Positions 17,120 to 26,312 of a stretch of 40,115 bases of DNA are shown piece after piece. This DNA comes from GCA-2687515 sp002687515 (lineage in GTDB: Bacteria > Pseudomonadota > Alphaproteobacteria > Rhodospirillales > UBA2165), in contig JASLNU010000053.1 of the NCBI GenBank assembly GCA_030745835.1, forward strand, positions 1-40,115. Direction: 5' to 3'. The position numbers were made by a program, and so were the translations under genes. Under the pieces are notes generated by a model. The model was given only the letters and a program-made list of their open reading frames with translations. It made no database searches and was not told where the DNA came from. Position 1 is the first letter of the stretch; each line of letters begins with the position of its first letter.

Positions 17120-18549
17120 GCGCATTGCCATTGGATCTGGGCGTCATCCACTTTATCGGCATCGGCGGCATCGGCATGAGCGGCATTGCCGAGATTCTGC
17201 ATAATCTCGGATATTCGGTACAAGGCACCGACCTTGCCGAGGGCGGCAATATCCAGCGCCTGCGCAAACTCGGTATTGCCATCGAAATCGGTCATTCCGA
17301 GGGCAATTTGGGTGATGCGCGCGTGGTCGTGATTTCGTCGGCGGTGAAACCGGATAACCCGGAATTGACGGCGGCGCGCCGCAACTTCATTCCGGTGGTC
17401 CGGCGCGCCGAAATGCTGGGCGAATTGATGCGCCTGAAATGGTCGATCGCGGTCGGCGGCACGCACGGAAAAACGACGACCACGTCTTTGGTCGCGGCCA
17501 TGCTCGACGCCGCCGGCATGGACCCCACCGTCATCAATGGCGGTATCATCAACGCCTGGGGCTCGAACGCGCGGCTCGGCGCAGGCGATTGGATGGTCGT
17601 CGAGGCCGATGAATCCGACGGCACCTTCGTCAAGCTGCACCCGACCATCGCGGTGGTCACCAATATCGATGCCGAGCATATGGATCATTACGGTTCGTTC
17701 GACAGCTTGCGCGCCGCATTCGTCAATTTCGTCGAAAATGTGCCGTTCTATGGCTTTGTCACACTGTGTATCGACGATCCCGAGGTGCAAGCCCTGATCC
17801 CGCAAGTCGCCGACCGCAAAATTGTCACCTACGGCCGCAACCCGCAGGCCGATGTCCGCGTCACCGCGACCAGCCCGGCAGGCGGCGGATCGAAATTCGA
17901 TATTGTGGTGGCCGGGCGCGGCGCTGCGGGTGAAAGAACGTTGAAGGAGCTCTATTTGCCGATGCATGGCGCCCACAATGTTCAGAACGCGGTGGCGGCC
18001 GTCGCCATCGCCATCGAAATGAATCTCGATGATACAGTGATCCGTTCGGCGCTGTCCGGATTCCGCGGCGTCAAGCGGCGCTTTACCAAGACAGGGGAGG
18101 CCGGCGGCGTCAGCGTGATCGACGATTACGGTCACCATCCGGTGGAAATCAGCGCCGTTTTGGATGCGGCGCGCGCCGCCGCCGGAGACGGGCGGATCAT
18201 CGCCGTCGTGCAGCCGCACCGCTATTCGCGCCTCAAATATTTGTTCGAGGATTTCTGCACCTGCTTCAACGATGCCGATACGGTCATCGTCGCCGATGTC
18301 TATGCCGCCGGTGAGGAACCGATCGAAGGCATCGACCGCGCCGCCTTGGTCGAGGGCCTGCAAGCCCGCGGTCATCGCAACGTCATTTCGCTGGACAACC
18401 CTAAGCATCTGGCCGCCGCTATCGCCGCCATCGCCGAAGCCGGCGACATGGTGGTCTGCCTCGGCGCCGGCAATATCACGCAATGGGCGGGCGCGCTGCC
18501 GGGTGAATTGGCGGGCGCCTTCGCGGCCCTGCGAAAGGCCCGCGGATGA
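17116..18549 (+). CDS. murC: UDP-N-acetylmuramate:L-alanine ligase MurC
   Basis: A 477-residue Mur ligase that adds the first amino acid, L-alanine, to UDP-MurNAc. I use the ATG at 17116 (MSALPLD), which overlaps the murG stop. The first domain has the MurC nucleotide motif HFIGIGGIGMSGIAEIL near residues 10-26. The ATP loop is GGTHGKTTTTSLVAAML. EADESDGTF and VVTNIDAEHMDHYG follow, and the C-terminal domain has DDYGHHPVEI and VQPHRYSRL. All are typical, and the length is normal. The stop overlaps murB by four bases. Confidence 0.96.
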   Translation: MSALPLDLGVIHFIGIGGIGMSGIAEILHNLGYSVQGTDLAEGGNIQRLRKLGIAIEIGHSEGNLGDARVVVISSAVKPDNPELTAARRNFIPVVRRAEMLGELMRLKWSIAVGGTHGKTTTTSLVAAMLDAAGMDPTVINGGIINAWGSNARLGAGDWMVVEADESDGTFVKLHPTIAVVTNIDAEHMDHYGSFDSLRAAFVNFVENVPFYGFVTLCIDDPEVQALIPQVADRKIVTYGRNPQADVRVTATSPAGGGSKFDIVVAGRGAAGERTLKELYLPMHGAHNVQNAVAAVAIAIEMNLDDTVIRSALSGFRGVKRRFTKTGEAGGVSVIDDYGHHPVEISAVLDAARAAAGDGRIIAVVQPHRYSRLKYLFEDFCTCFNDADTVIVADVYAAGEEPIEGIDRAALVEGLQARGHRNVISLDNPKHLAAAIAAIAEAGDMVVCLGAGNITQWAGALPGELAGAFAALRKARG

Positions 18550-19493
18550 TGGCGTCCGGCGACATCGAGGGCCGCCTGATCGACCGCTTGCCAGCCGTGC
18601 GCGGCCGCATTAGCGAAGATGCCGAGCTTTCGAAATTGACCTGGTTCCGGGTCGGCGGGCCGGCGCAAATATTGTTCCGGCCCGCCGACGCCGACGACCT
18701 CGCCGCTTTGCTGGCGGCGATGCCCGCCGATATCCCGGTCACGGTGATCGGTATCGGCTCCAACCTGCTGGTGCGCGATGGCGGCATTCCGGGCGTCGTC
18801 GTCCGCCTCGGCGACGGGTTCTCCGGCATCGAGGTCGACGGCAACGCCATCGCGGCCGGGGCCGGCGCCTCCAATCTGAAAATCGCCAATGCGGCGCTCG
18901 ATGCCGGACTTTCCGGTCTCGAATTCCTGAGCGGCATACCGGGTTCGATCGGCGGCTCGCTGCGCATGAATGCGGGCGCCTTCGGCGCCGAGATGTCGGA
19001 TATCGTCGAAACCGTTACCGCCCTCGACCGGATGGGCCGGCGGCGCAAGCTGCGGGCCGGGGACATGCGTTATTCCTACCGGCATTCCGATACCAACAAG
19101 AACTTGATCTTCATTTCCGCCGAACTTCTGGGCGTCCCCGGCCAGGCCGCCGACATCAGGCGCCGGATGGCGGAAATTCAGGAACATCGCGAGATCAGCC
19201 AGCCGCTTCGCACCCCGACCGGCGGCAGCACATTCGTCAATCCGGACGGGCACAAGGCCTGGCAACTGATCGATCGGGCCGGCTGCCGGGGGCTGCGGCG
19301 CGGCGGCGCCATGGTTTCGGAAAAGCACTGCAATTTTCTGATCAATACGGGTTCGGCCACGGCCGCCGATTTGGAAGGGCTCGGCGAGGAAGTGCGCCGC
19401 CGCGTGTTTCAGGAAACCGGCATCCGGCTGCAATGGGAAATCCGCATCGTCGGCGTGCCCCTTGAAGCGGGCCTGCAAGAGGTGGGTGCATGA
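18546..19493 (+). CDS. murB: UDP-N-acetylenolpyruvoylglucosamine reductase MurB
   Basis: A 315-residue FAD flavoprotein that reduces enolpyruvyl-UDP-GlcNAc with NADPH to UDP-MurNAc. TWFRVGGPA near residue 32 and VIGIGSNLLVRDGGIPG near residue 65 form the FAD-binding part. The segment GIPGSIGGSLRMNAGAFG contacts the cofactor and substrate. The late GGSTFVNPDGHKAWQLID contains the serine that serves as proton donor in this family. The compact size without the extra insertion of the E. coli enzyme fits the shorter type II MurB common in alphaproteobacteria. Four-base overlaps on both sides. Confidence 0.95.
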   Translation: MMASGDIEGRLIDRLPAVRGRISEDAELSKLTWFRVGGPAQILFRPADADDLAALLAAMPADIPVTVIGIGSNLLVRDGGIPGVVVRLGDGFSGIEVDGNAIAAGAGASNLKIANAALDAGLSGLEFLSGIPGSIGGSLRMNAGAFGAEMSDIVETVTALDRMGRRRKLRAGDMRYSYRHSDTNKNLIFISAELLGVPGQAADIRRRMAEIQEHREISQPLRTPTGGSTFVNPDGHKAWQLIDRAGCRGLRRGGAMVSEKHCNFLINTGSATAADLEGLGEEVRRRVFQETGIRLQWEIRIVGVPLEAGLQEVGA

Positions 19494-20401
19494 GCCGCCC
19501 CACGATCCAAAATGTCGCCGTGTTGATGGGCGGCTGGTCCGCCGAGCGCGAGGTGTCGCTGGTCTCGGGCGCGGCGGTCGCCGGCGGGCTCAAATCGGCG
19601 GGCTATCAAGTTACCAGCATCGATGTCCAGCGTGACATGGGCGCCCTTTTGACACGGCTCTATCCGAAGCCCGATGTCGTGTTCAATGCCTTGCACGGGC
19701 GCTACGGCGAGGATGGCTGCGTTCAGGGCCTGTTGAATATTCTCGATATTCCCTACACCCATTCCGGGCTATTGGCGTCGGCGCTGGCGATGGACAAACC
19801 GGCGGCGAAATCGATATTCGCCGCCGCCGGGATCAAGGTCGCCGAACATGTCATCGCCAGCCGCGAGCAATTGGCAGCCGGCGAGGTTATGGCCGCGCCC
19901 TATGTCATCAAGCCGCTTAACGAAGGTTCCAGCGTCGGCGTGCATATCGTCGGCGACGGCGATAACTATTCGCCGGCCGGCGATTCGTGGCCTTATGGGC
20001 CGAAAGTGATGGTCGAACGATTCGTGCCGGGCCGCGAATTGACGGTCGCCGTGATGGGTGATCGGGCCCTCGGGGTCACCGAAATCACCACCAAACGCGG
20101 ATTTTACGATTACGACGCCAAATACGCCAAAGGCGGCTCTGAGCACCACTTGCCGGCCGATATTCCGGGCAAAATCGCCGCTGAAGCGTGCCGTATCTCC
20201 CTGTTGGCCCATGACCAGCTGGGCTGCCGCGGCGTTTCCCGCGCCGATATTCGTTTCGACGGTAAGGATTTGTACATTCTTGAAGTTAACACTCAACCTG
20301 GGATGACACCGACATCTCTGGTCCCGGAACAGGCGGCTTATGCCGATATTTCGTTTCCAGAGCTGGTCGGCTGGATGGTGGAGAACGCTGCGTGCGACTA
20401 A
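19490..20401 (+). CDS. ddl: D-alanine:D-alanine ligase
   Basis: A 303-residue cytoplasmic ATP-grasp enzyme that makes the dipeptide used by MurF. The N-terminal VLMGGWSAEREVSLVSG and NALHGRYGEDG segments form the first domain. KPLNEGSSVGVH lies in the ATP-grasp region. VNTQPGMTPTSLVPEQA near the C-terminus binds magnesium and D-alanine, as is typical for DdlB-type enzymes of dcw clusters. Length is normal. The start overlaps murB by four bases, and the last ten bases overlap ftsQ. Confidence 0.96.
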   Translation: MSRPTIQNVAVLMGGWSAEREVSLVSGAAVAGGLKSAGYQVTSIDVQRDMGALLTRLYPKPDVVFNALHGRYGEDGCVQGLLNILDIPYTHSGLLASALAMDKPAAKSIFAAAGIKVAEHVIASREQLAAGEVMAAPYVIKPLNEGSSVGVHIVGDGDNYSPAGDSWPYGPKVMVERFVPGRELTVAVMGDRALGVTEITTKRGFYDYDAKYAKGGSEHHLPADIPGKIAAEACRISLLAHDQLGCRGVSRADIRFDGKDLYILEVNTQPGMTPTSLVPEQAAYADISFPELVGWMVENAACD

Positions 20402-21243
20402 GGGGTAAGAACCTTGGGCTCGGCAGGATACGCCGGCGCCGGCGACACATCAAATCGATGTGGCGGCGGCCCGAGGTGCGCGCCGGCCTGGCGACATTTC
20501 TGATCGCGGCCATTGCAGTTGCCGGCTGGTCGGTCCGGCAGACCGGGTGGCTGCAACGCACCGCCGAGCAATCGAAATGGACAATCATCGCGGCATCGAC
20601 AAAGTTCGGTTTCGCCCTTGATGAAATTTTCGTCGAGGGCCGTCATCAAACCCGGACCAGGGAACTGCTGGCGGCGCTACGCCTCAAGCGCGGCGCGCCG
20701 ATCCTGGCGTTTGATCCCGATGCCGCCCATGCGCGGCTGAAATCACTGCCCTGGGTCCGCTCGGTTTCCATCGAACGGCACCTGCCGGATGTTATTCATC
20801 TGCGTCTGGTCGAACGCCGCCCAATGGCCATTTGGCAGCGCGACGGCCGCTTCCGCCTAATCGATACGGCGGGCGAAGTGGTGCCGATCAGCGATATCGG
20901 ACGGTTCGGCAATCTGATCGTCGTTATCGGGCGCGATGCGCCGCGCCATGCCTCCGGCCTGCTCGATATCCTGGCGCGGGTGCCGGAATTGTCGCGCCGC
21001 GTCAACGCAGCCGTGCGCGTCGGCAACCGGCGCTGGGATCTGCATCTCGGCAACCGGCTGGCCATCCAATTGCCGCAATTCGATCCCGAGGCAGCGCTCA
21101 GAAATCTTGCCCGATTGCAGCAAAGCGAGCGGATACTGGATGGTGACTACGCCGCCATCGATCTGCGTCTCGGCGACCGGGTGGTGCTGCGTCCGGCAGC
21201 CGATAAAACACCCGATCAACTTCTCAACGAATGGGATACCTGA
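20392..21243 (+). CDS. ftsQ: Cell division protein FtsQ
   Basis: A bitopic divisome scaffold of 283 residues. It starts with GTG at 20392 inside the ddl end. The N-terminal 20 residues are very basic (GRIRRRRRH), then one membrane segment spans about residues 33-50. A POTRA domain follows, with FALDEIFVEGRHQT near residue 75 and the typical LPWVRSVSIERHLPDVI. The beta domain after it has VERRPMAIWQ and a repeated strand pattern up to residue 275. FtsQ holds FtsL and FtsB and links early and late division proteins. The ending overlaps or adjoins ftsA. Confidence 0.93.
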   Translation: MRLRGKNLGLGRIRRRRRHIKSMWRRPEVRAGLATFLIAAIAVAGWSVRQTGWLQRTAEQSKWTIIAASTKFGFALDEIFVEGRHQTRTRELLAALRLKRGAPILAFDPDAAHARLKSLPWVRSVSIERHLPDVIHLRLVERRPMAIWQRDGRFRLIDTAGEVVPISDIGRFGNLIVVIGRDAPRHASGLLDILARVPELSRRVNAAVRVGNRRWDLHLGNRLAIQLPQFDPEAALRNLARLQQSERILDGDYAAIDLRLGDRVVLRPAADKTPDQLLNEWDT

Positions 21244-21251
21244 ATACAGTC

Positions 21252-22514
21252 ATGTCATTCTCGCGCAAAAACAAGAATGCCGCCAGAAGCGGTTTGATTA
21301 CCGCGCTCGATATCGGCACCACGAAAATCGTCTGCTTCATCGCGCGCCCCTCAGGCGCGACGGCCGAGGTTATCGGCATCGGCCATCAAATTTCCAAGGG
21401 TGTGCGCGGCGGCAACATCATCGATATGGAAACCATCGAGTCTTGCGTCGCCGCGACGGTCGAGGATGCCGAGCAACTGGCGGAAGAGAATGTGCGCGAC
21501 GTGGTGCTCTGTATTTCCGGCGGCGCGCCGCAATCCAAGTTGATTTCCTTCGATGTCGCGATTTCCGGCCATGAAATCGGCGATGCCGATTTGCGCCGCG
21601 CCCTCGATCCGACCTGGCTATATGCAAAACAAAGCGATGACCGCCGCATCCTGCATACCTTGCCGGTCGGATATTCGATCAACGGCAGTCCCGGCGTGCG
21701 CGACCCGCGCCGCATGTTCGGCGAAAAGCTGGGCGTCAAGATGCATGTCATTACCGCCGATGCCTCCTCGGTGCGCAATATCGAAGCCTGTATCGATGCC
21801 TGCCGCCTCGGCATCGAGGCGAATGTCGCCGCGCCCTATGCCTCGGGCCTCGCCTGCCTGGTCGAGGATGAAAAGGAAATGGGCGTCATCTGCATCGATA
21901 TGGGCGGCGGCACCACCGGCATCTCGGTCTTTGTCGATGGCGAGGTCATTCATACCGACAGCGTTCAATTGGGCGGCACCCACGTGACCAACGATATCAG
22001 GCGCGGACTGTCGACGCCGCTGGCCCATGCCGAGCGCATGAAGAACCTCTTGGGCAGCGTCATCCCATCCACTTCCGACGATCAAGAGGTCATCAAGGTG
22101 CCCTTGGTCGGCGAGGAGGAGCAGGGCGAAAACGAGATCACGCGCGCCATCCTGGTCGGCATCATCCGGCCCCGCCTGGAAGAGATATTCGAGCTGGTGC
22201 GGGCCAAGATCGAGGCCGCCGGCATCGATACCGAGGTTGGCCGCCGCGTCGTTCTTACCGGCGGCGCCAGCCAACTGAACGGGGTCGCACAGCTGGCCGG
22301 CGAAATATTGAACAAACATGTGCGATTGGGGCGCCCGGCGCATTTCAAGGGGCTCGCCGATTCGACCAATGGACCGGCGTTTTCCACGTCCGCCGGTCTT
22401 ATCCAATTTGCGCTTAACGAGCGGGCGGAACAGTCGGTGACGTCGTTCCGTTCGATGGAGGTGCCGAAGAACCGGATGGGCCGGTTCGGGCAATGGCTGC
22501 GTGAACATATTTGA
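21252..22514 (+). CDS. ftsA: Cell division protein FtsA
   Basis: An actin-like ATPase that anchors FtsZ to the membrane; 420 residues from the ATG at 21252. An ATG at 21231, overlapping the ftsQ stop, would add seven residues (MGYLNTV); neither has a clear ribosome binding site, and the later one gives a more typical N-terminus. Phosphate motif 1 is ALDIGTTKIV near residue 20, phosphate motif 2 is CIDMGGGTTGISVF near residue 215, and the adenosine motif is LTGGASQLNG. The last residues, MGRFGQWLREHI, form the amphipathic helix that binds the membrane. The 145 bases between ftsA and ftsZ contain no gene. Confidence 0.95.
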   Translation: MSFSRKNKNAARSGLITALDIGTTKIVCFIARPSGATAEVIGIGHQISKGVRGGNIIDMETIESCVAATVEDAEQLAEENVRDVVLCISGGAPQSKLISFDVAISGHEIGDADLRRALDPTWLYAKQSDDRRILHTLPVGYSINGSPGVRDPRRMFGEKLGVKMHVITADASSVRNIEACIDACRLGIEANVAAPYASGLACLVEDEKEMGVICIDMGGGTTGISVFVDGEVIHTDSVQLGGTHVTNDIRRGLSTPLAHAERMKNLLGSVIPSTSDDQEVIKVPLVGEEEQGENEITRAILVGIIRPRLEEIFELVRAKIEAAGIDTEVGRRVVLTGGASQLNGVAQLAGEILNKHVRLGRPAHFKGLADSTNGPAFSTSAGLIQFALNERAEQSVTSFRSMEVPKNRMGRFGQWLREHI

Positions 22515-22659
22515 GTTTTTTAGATTACGCGTCCCGGAATGCGGGAGGCATCCAATTCGTCCTCGCCACTCTTTCGCGATTGGGGGGACCGAAGCGCGCC
22601 TTCGCCGAAGAAACCGGCGTTTGCGGCGGTTATCCAACCTCAGTTCATTGGAGGCTTAA

Positions 22660-24618
22660 ATGAGCATCAAATTATCCGTACCGACGACCAAGGATGCAAC
22701 GGATCTGAAGCCAAGTATCACCGTCATCGGTGTCGGCGGCGCCGGCGGCAACGCGGTCAACAATATGATCGAATCGGGGCTCGAGGGGGTCGAATTCGTT
22801 GTCGCCAACTCAGATGCGCAGGCGCTCGCCAATTCCCATGCGGAACGGCGGATTCAAATGGGTATCGACGTAACCCGCGGCCTCGGCGCCGGATCGAATC
22901 CGGATATCGGCCGCGCCGCCGCCGAAGAATCGCTCGAGGAAATCATCGGGCATATTCATCATACCAACATGCTGTTCGTGACCGCCGGGCTTGGCGGCGG
23001 CACCGGCACCGGCGCCGCGCCGGTGATCGCGCGCGCCGCCAGGGATTATGGAATATTGACGGTCGGTGTGGTGACCAAGCCGTTTCATTTCGAGGGCGAC
23101 CGGCGCATGCGCCTTGCCGAAGCCGGCCTCAATGAGCTTCAGCAATTCGTCGATACGCTGTTGATCATTCCCAATCAGAACCTGTTTTACGTGGCCAACG
23201 AACAGACCACCTTCGCCGATGCCTTCCAGATGGCCGACCAGGTGCTTTATTCCGGGGTTCGCGGGGTCACCGATTTGATGGTCAGTCCGGGCCTGATCAA
23301 CCTCGATTTCGCCGATATCAAGTCGGTGATGAGCGAGATGGGCAAGGCGATGATGGGCACCGGCGAGGCCGAGGGCGAAAACCGAGCCACCGAGGCCGCC
23401 GAGGCGGCCATCTCCAATCCATTGCTGGATGATTCGTCGATGCAGGGCGCCCGAGGGGTGCTGATCAACATCACGGCGGGCAAGGACATTACCCTGTTCG
23501 AGGTCGATGAAGCGGCAAACCGAATCCGCAAGGAAGTCGACGACGACGCGAATATCATCTTCGGCTCGACCTTTGACGAGGCGGTCGAGGGCCGGGTGCG
23601 GGTTTCGGTGGTGGCCACCGGGATCGAAGCCGAGGCCCAGATGCTGGCGGACCACGAAATTCCGGAGATCACCGATGCACGCGACGCGGCCACCAAAATC
23701 GAGCAAGCGGCCGAAGGCGAGATTGCCGAGCCGCAGGAGCCGGCCCCGGTAACGGATTTCCCGCGCCCAATGAAGAGCGAGCCGGCGGCGGCGGATGCCG
23801 TGCTGCCCGGCATCGCGGAGCGGCCGGAGAAACCCCTTTATGTGAAGCCCAAGCCGGCGGTGACCGGTATAACGGCGCCGATGCAGCCCGCGCCGGCGGC
23901 CGAGGTTCAAGAGGCGCCCGCCGCCGCCCGCGATGCGGTTACGGCCCATTCATCCACCAAGGCAACCATTGAGGCATCCTCCGAGGCGCCGTCGGCCCGC
24001 GCGGATGTGTTCATACCGGCGCCGCCGGTCGCCGGCAACGTGGCGATTGACGAAATGCCGAAGGCCGATCCCTTCACCGCCGCCGATATGGTCAACGCGC
24101 GGATCGAGCCGGAAAAGATCGATCCGCCGAAAAAATCCCTGTTCGAACGGGTCACCGGCGTGACCCGAGGCGACCGGCGCCTGCCGAAAAAGGAAAGACC
24201 CCTGCCCAGTGCGATGCAGCCGGCGGCGGAGATGTCGGAGGCCGGAGGCGAACCGGTTCCCGAGAATTCGCGGGCGAAAGAAATTCTAACGCCGCCGCCA
24301 ACGCCCCCTCTAACGCCCCCTCTAACGCCCCCTGGTGCCGAAACGGAATCGCCGCCGGCGCCGGCCGCGGAAGAGGAAATCAAGCCCGATGCCATCAAGC
24401 CGGCCTTCGAGCCGGCGGGCGCGGCGCAGCCGCCGGAACCGATTGCCGGGGAGAGTCAGCCGGAGACCGCCGAATCGATCGATGAAACGGTCATCGCGCC
24501 GGAAACCGGTGATCAGGGCATGCTCGGCGGGTTGGATCCGGACGAGCATCTGGCCGAAAGCCAGGAATCCGACGATCTCCTTGAAATTCCAGCGTTTTTG
24601 CGGCGCCAAGCCAATTAA
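22660..24618 (+). CDS. ftsZ: Cell division GTPase FtsZ with unusually long C-terminal linker
   Basis: The tubulin-like GTPase that forms the Z ring, 652 residues. TTGGAGGC lies before the ATG. The core occupies about residues 18-330 with GVGGAGGNAVNNM, the GTP loop GGGTGTG at 112-118 and the T7-loop segment NLDFADIKSVM. From about 335 to 635 there is a Pro-, Ala- and Glu-rich linker with little predicted order, including a TPPL tandem repeat. The final residues contain DLLEIPAFLRRQAN, the conserved peptide that binds FtsA and other partners. Caulobacter FtsZ has 508 residues and E. coli 383, so the linker is exceptionally long. The reading frame is intact. Confidence 0.96.
   Translation: MSIKLSVPTTKDATDLKPSITVIGVGGAGGNAVNNMIESGLEGVEFVVANSDAQALANSHAERRIQMGIDVTRGLGAGSNPDIGRAAAEESLEEIIGHIHHTNMLFVTAGLGGGTGTGAAPVIARAARDYGILTVGVVTKPFHFEGDRRMRLAEAGLNELQQFVDTLLIIPNQNLFYVANEQTTFADAFQMADQVLYSGVRGVTDLMVSPGLINLDFADIKSVMSEMGKAMMGTGEAEGENRATEAAEAAISNPLLDDSSMQGARGVLINITAGKDITLFEVDEAANRIRKEVDDDANIIFGSTFDEAVEGRVRVSVVATGIEAEAQMLADHEIPEITDARDAATKIEQAAEGEIAEPQEPAPVTDFPRPMKSEPAAADAVLPGIAERPEKPLYVKPKPAVTGITAPMQPAPAAEVQEAPAAARDAVTAHSSTKATIEASSEAPSARADVFIPAPPVAGNVAIDEMPKADPFTAADMVNARIEPEKIDPPKKSLFERVTGVTRGDRRLPKKERPLPSAMQPAAEMSEAGGEPVPENSRAKEILTPPPTPPLTPPLTPPGAETESPPAPAAEEEIKPDAIKPAFEPAGAAQPPEPIAGESQPETAESIDETVIAPETGDQGMLGGLDPDEHLAESQESDDLLEIPAFLRRQAN
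24301..24333 (+). repeat. Short tandem repeat inside ftsZ linker
   Basis: The 12-base unit ACGCCCCCTCTA occurs twice and then in part a third time (nine bases). It encodes Thr-Pro-Pro-Leu repeats. Because 12 is a multiple of three, changes in copy number would keep the frame and alter linker length. Confidence 0.9.
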
Positions 24619-24818
24619 TTCGGAGCCTGGAATCACGTAACATTTTGCAATAATTGTTGATTTGAGTGCGATGCGGGGCGTTGCTAAACAACCTTCATGG
24701 CACGCTGTGAAAGCCAGGCTGCAAGCGGAAGGAAATTTCGCGGATTTCGGAGCCGGCATATCGGGGCCATGTCATTGGGGGAGCGGCCGGGTTTGACGGC
24801 CGAGCGGAAAATCAGCGT

Positions 24819-25850
24819 ATGAATCATTTGGGTCAGGACGAGAATACCAATCCGGATACGGCCGCCGGTCCGCGGCTGGACCGATTGGCGGATCTCGCCA
24901 CCGAGATGAATGCGGTGCAAAGAACCCTGGCGCGCGCCGTGACCTGCATGGGGATCGCCTTGCATTCGGGTGAAAAGGTTTCGCTTGCCCTCAGGCCCGC
25001 CCCGGCTGATACGGGAATAATTTTCCGCCGCACCGATCTGCCGGGCTGCGCCGATATTCCGGCCAACTGGGAGCATGTGGTCGATACCAATATGTGCACC
25101 ACGCTCGGCGCCGGCGATGGCGCCCGCATCGGAACGGTTGAGCATTTGATGGCGGCGTTGGCGGGCTGCCATGTCGATAACGTGATCGTCGAGGTGAATG
25201 GCCCGGAAGTGCCGGTTATGGACGGCAGCGCCCACCCCTTCGTGTTCTTGATTGAATGCGCCGGGCTGGTTGAGCAGGATGCGCCGCGCCCCGTCCTTGA
25301 GGTTCTAAAGCCGGTCAAGGTCGCCGCCGGTGACGGCTATGCGGAACTGACGCCCGCCGATGTGTTTTCGGTGGCTTTCGAAATCGATTTCGATCAATCG
25401 GCGGTTTCCCGCCAGGAAATTTCCGTCAATCTGGTCAATGGCACCTTCAAAAACGAAATCGCGCGGGCGCGGACCTTTGGCTTCATCAACGAGGTTGAAC
25501 AGCTTCACGCCGCCGGTTTGGCTCTCGGCGGCTCGCTGGATAATGCGGTGGTTGTCGATGGCGAAACCATTCTCAACGAAGGCGGCCTTCGTTACGACAA
25601 TGAATTCGTCCGCCACAAGGTGCTGGACGCGGTTGGCGATCTGTATCTGGCCGGCGCCCCGATCAAGGGACGTTACCTGGGCGTTCGCGCCGGCCATGCC
25701 TTGACCAATCGGCTTTTGCGCGTCCTGTTCGCCGACACCAGCGCCTGGCGGATGGAAAAAGGGCGGATGGAAAATGACGAGGCGCGTTCCGGACCGGCGG
25801 CCAGCGTCCGAAACGCGGCCGGCGAAACGCCGGTCGCGGCGACCGCCTGA
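24819..25850 (+). CDS. lpxC: UDP-3-O-acyl-N-acetylglucosamine deacetylase LpxC
   Basis: The zinc enzyme for the committed step of lipid A synthesis, 343 residues from the ATG at 24819, which has GAGCGGA upstream. Family homology begins near residue 30 (MNAVQRTLARAVTCMGIALHSGE), so a start at 24906 is possible. Zinc and catalytic landmarks are present: TVEHLMAAL near residue 108, RHKVLDAVGDLYLAG near residue 270 and AGHALTNRLL near residue 292. MDGSAHPF and the GSLDNAVV segment are also typical. The C-terminal 30 residues are poorly conserved. The 200 bases upstream separate it from ftsZ, so it may have its own promoter, although I cannot define one. Confidence 0.95.
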   Translation: MNHLGQDENTNPDTAAGPRLDRLADLATEMNAVQRTLARAVTCMGIALHSGEKVSLALRPAPADTGIIFRRTDLPGCADIPANWEHVVDTNMCTTLGAGDGARIGTVEHLMAALAGCHVDNVIVEVNGPEVPVMDGSAHPFVFLIECAGLVEQDAPRPVLEVLKPVKVAAGDGYAELTPADVFSVAFEIDFDQSAVSRQEISVNLVNGTFKNEIARARTFGFINEVEQLHAAGLALGGSLDNAVVVDGETILNEGGLRYDNEFVRHKVLDAVGDLYLAGAPIKGRYLGVRAGHALTNRLLRVLFADTSAWRMEKGRMENDEARSGPAASVRNAAGETPVAATA

Positions 25851-25891
25851 AACTGAAATGAACCTAAATTAACCGAAGTTGCCACGCCGAG

Positions 25892-25914
25892 ATGCCGGTC
25901 CTGGTGGCCGGCAT
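25892..25914 (+). terminator. Candidate terminator after lpxC
   Basis: ATGCCGG (25892-25898) pairs with CCGGCAT (25908-25914) around a nine-base loop, 41 bases after the lpxC stop. The following TCTCGTTTGTCGTTT is T-rich but interrupted, so termination is plausible but not certain. Confidence 0.45.
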
Positions 25915-25943
25915 TCTCGTTTGTCGTTTACGTTTCCACTTTT

Positions 25944-25973
25944 TAGACAATATGATAAAGAATAGGCTATAAA
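25944..25973 (+). promoter_or_regulatory. Candidate sigma-70-type promoter, probably for bamD
   Basis: TAGACA at 25944-25949 and TATAAA at 25968-25973 are separated by 18 bases, each one base from the consensus hexamer. It lies in an AT-rich pocket after the lpxC terminator candidate and about 325 bases before bamD. The intervening DNA is mostly the inverted-repeat element. A small hairpin, CCCGCA with TGCGGG (25985-26000), follows the -10. This is pattern matching only. Confidence 0.4.
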
Positions 25974-26048
25974 TATGTGGGCTGCCCGCAGGTGTGCGGG
26001 ATATCTTCAATCGAATACTCATAGACCTGAATGTTGTGCAGCGGACTT

Positions 26049-26312
26049 ATACCAAATTGCATAAATAAACACCCATTGTGATCTTCTTTCCCGTTCCCTC
26101 GGTAGGAGGGGAGGCGCCGGCGATGCGGGCCCATCGGCAAGCCTTCCCGACACCCCGAGGGGACGGGAAAGGCGACCCGAAGGGCGGCTTTGCGCGGCTT
26201 CCGGATGTCGTCGCGCACCGCTTATGATGCAAAGGCATCACGGCGCGGCACGCTCCTAACCGGAAACCGCGCAAAGCCGTCACAATGGGTGTTTATTTAT
26301 GCAACTTGGTAT
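26049..26312 (+). mobile_element. MITE-like inverted-repeat element 1
   Basis: A 264-base element without a plausible gene. Its ends are 33-base inverted repeats, 26049-26081 and 26280-26312, identical except for one position and containing GCATAAATAAACACCCATTG. TTA flanks both ends (26047-26049 partly within the repeat, and 26312-26314), which could be a target duplication, but the boundary is uncertain. Inside are two long hairpins: 26087-26102 with 26155-26170 and 26186-26204 with 26260-26278. The interior is related, in reverse orientation, to element 2 at 33443-33724. The right end extends into bamD, and the apparent bamD ATG (26299) lies within the terminal repeat. The class fits a non-autonomous transposon; no transposase is nearby. 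Confidence 0.85.

Noticed and set aside
24697..24822. A 41-codon open frame ending in an ATGA overlap with lpxC
   Set aside because: The overlap is suggestive of a leader peptide, but there is no ribosome binding site, the peptide (MARCESQAASG...) has no recognisable features, and one such frame is expected by chance.
26047..26283. Short open frames within the two inverted-repeat elements (also 33422-33694)
   Set aside because: Open frames occur in several phases on both strands because of the G+C-rich hairpins, they do not match each other between the elements as proteins, and none resembles a transposase.
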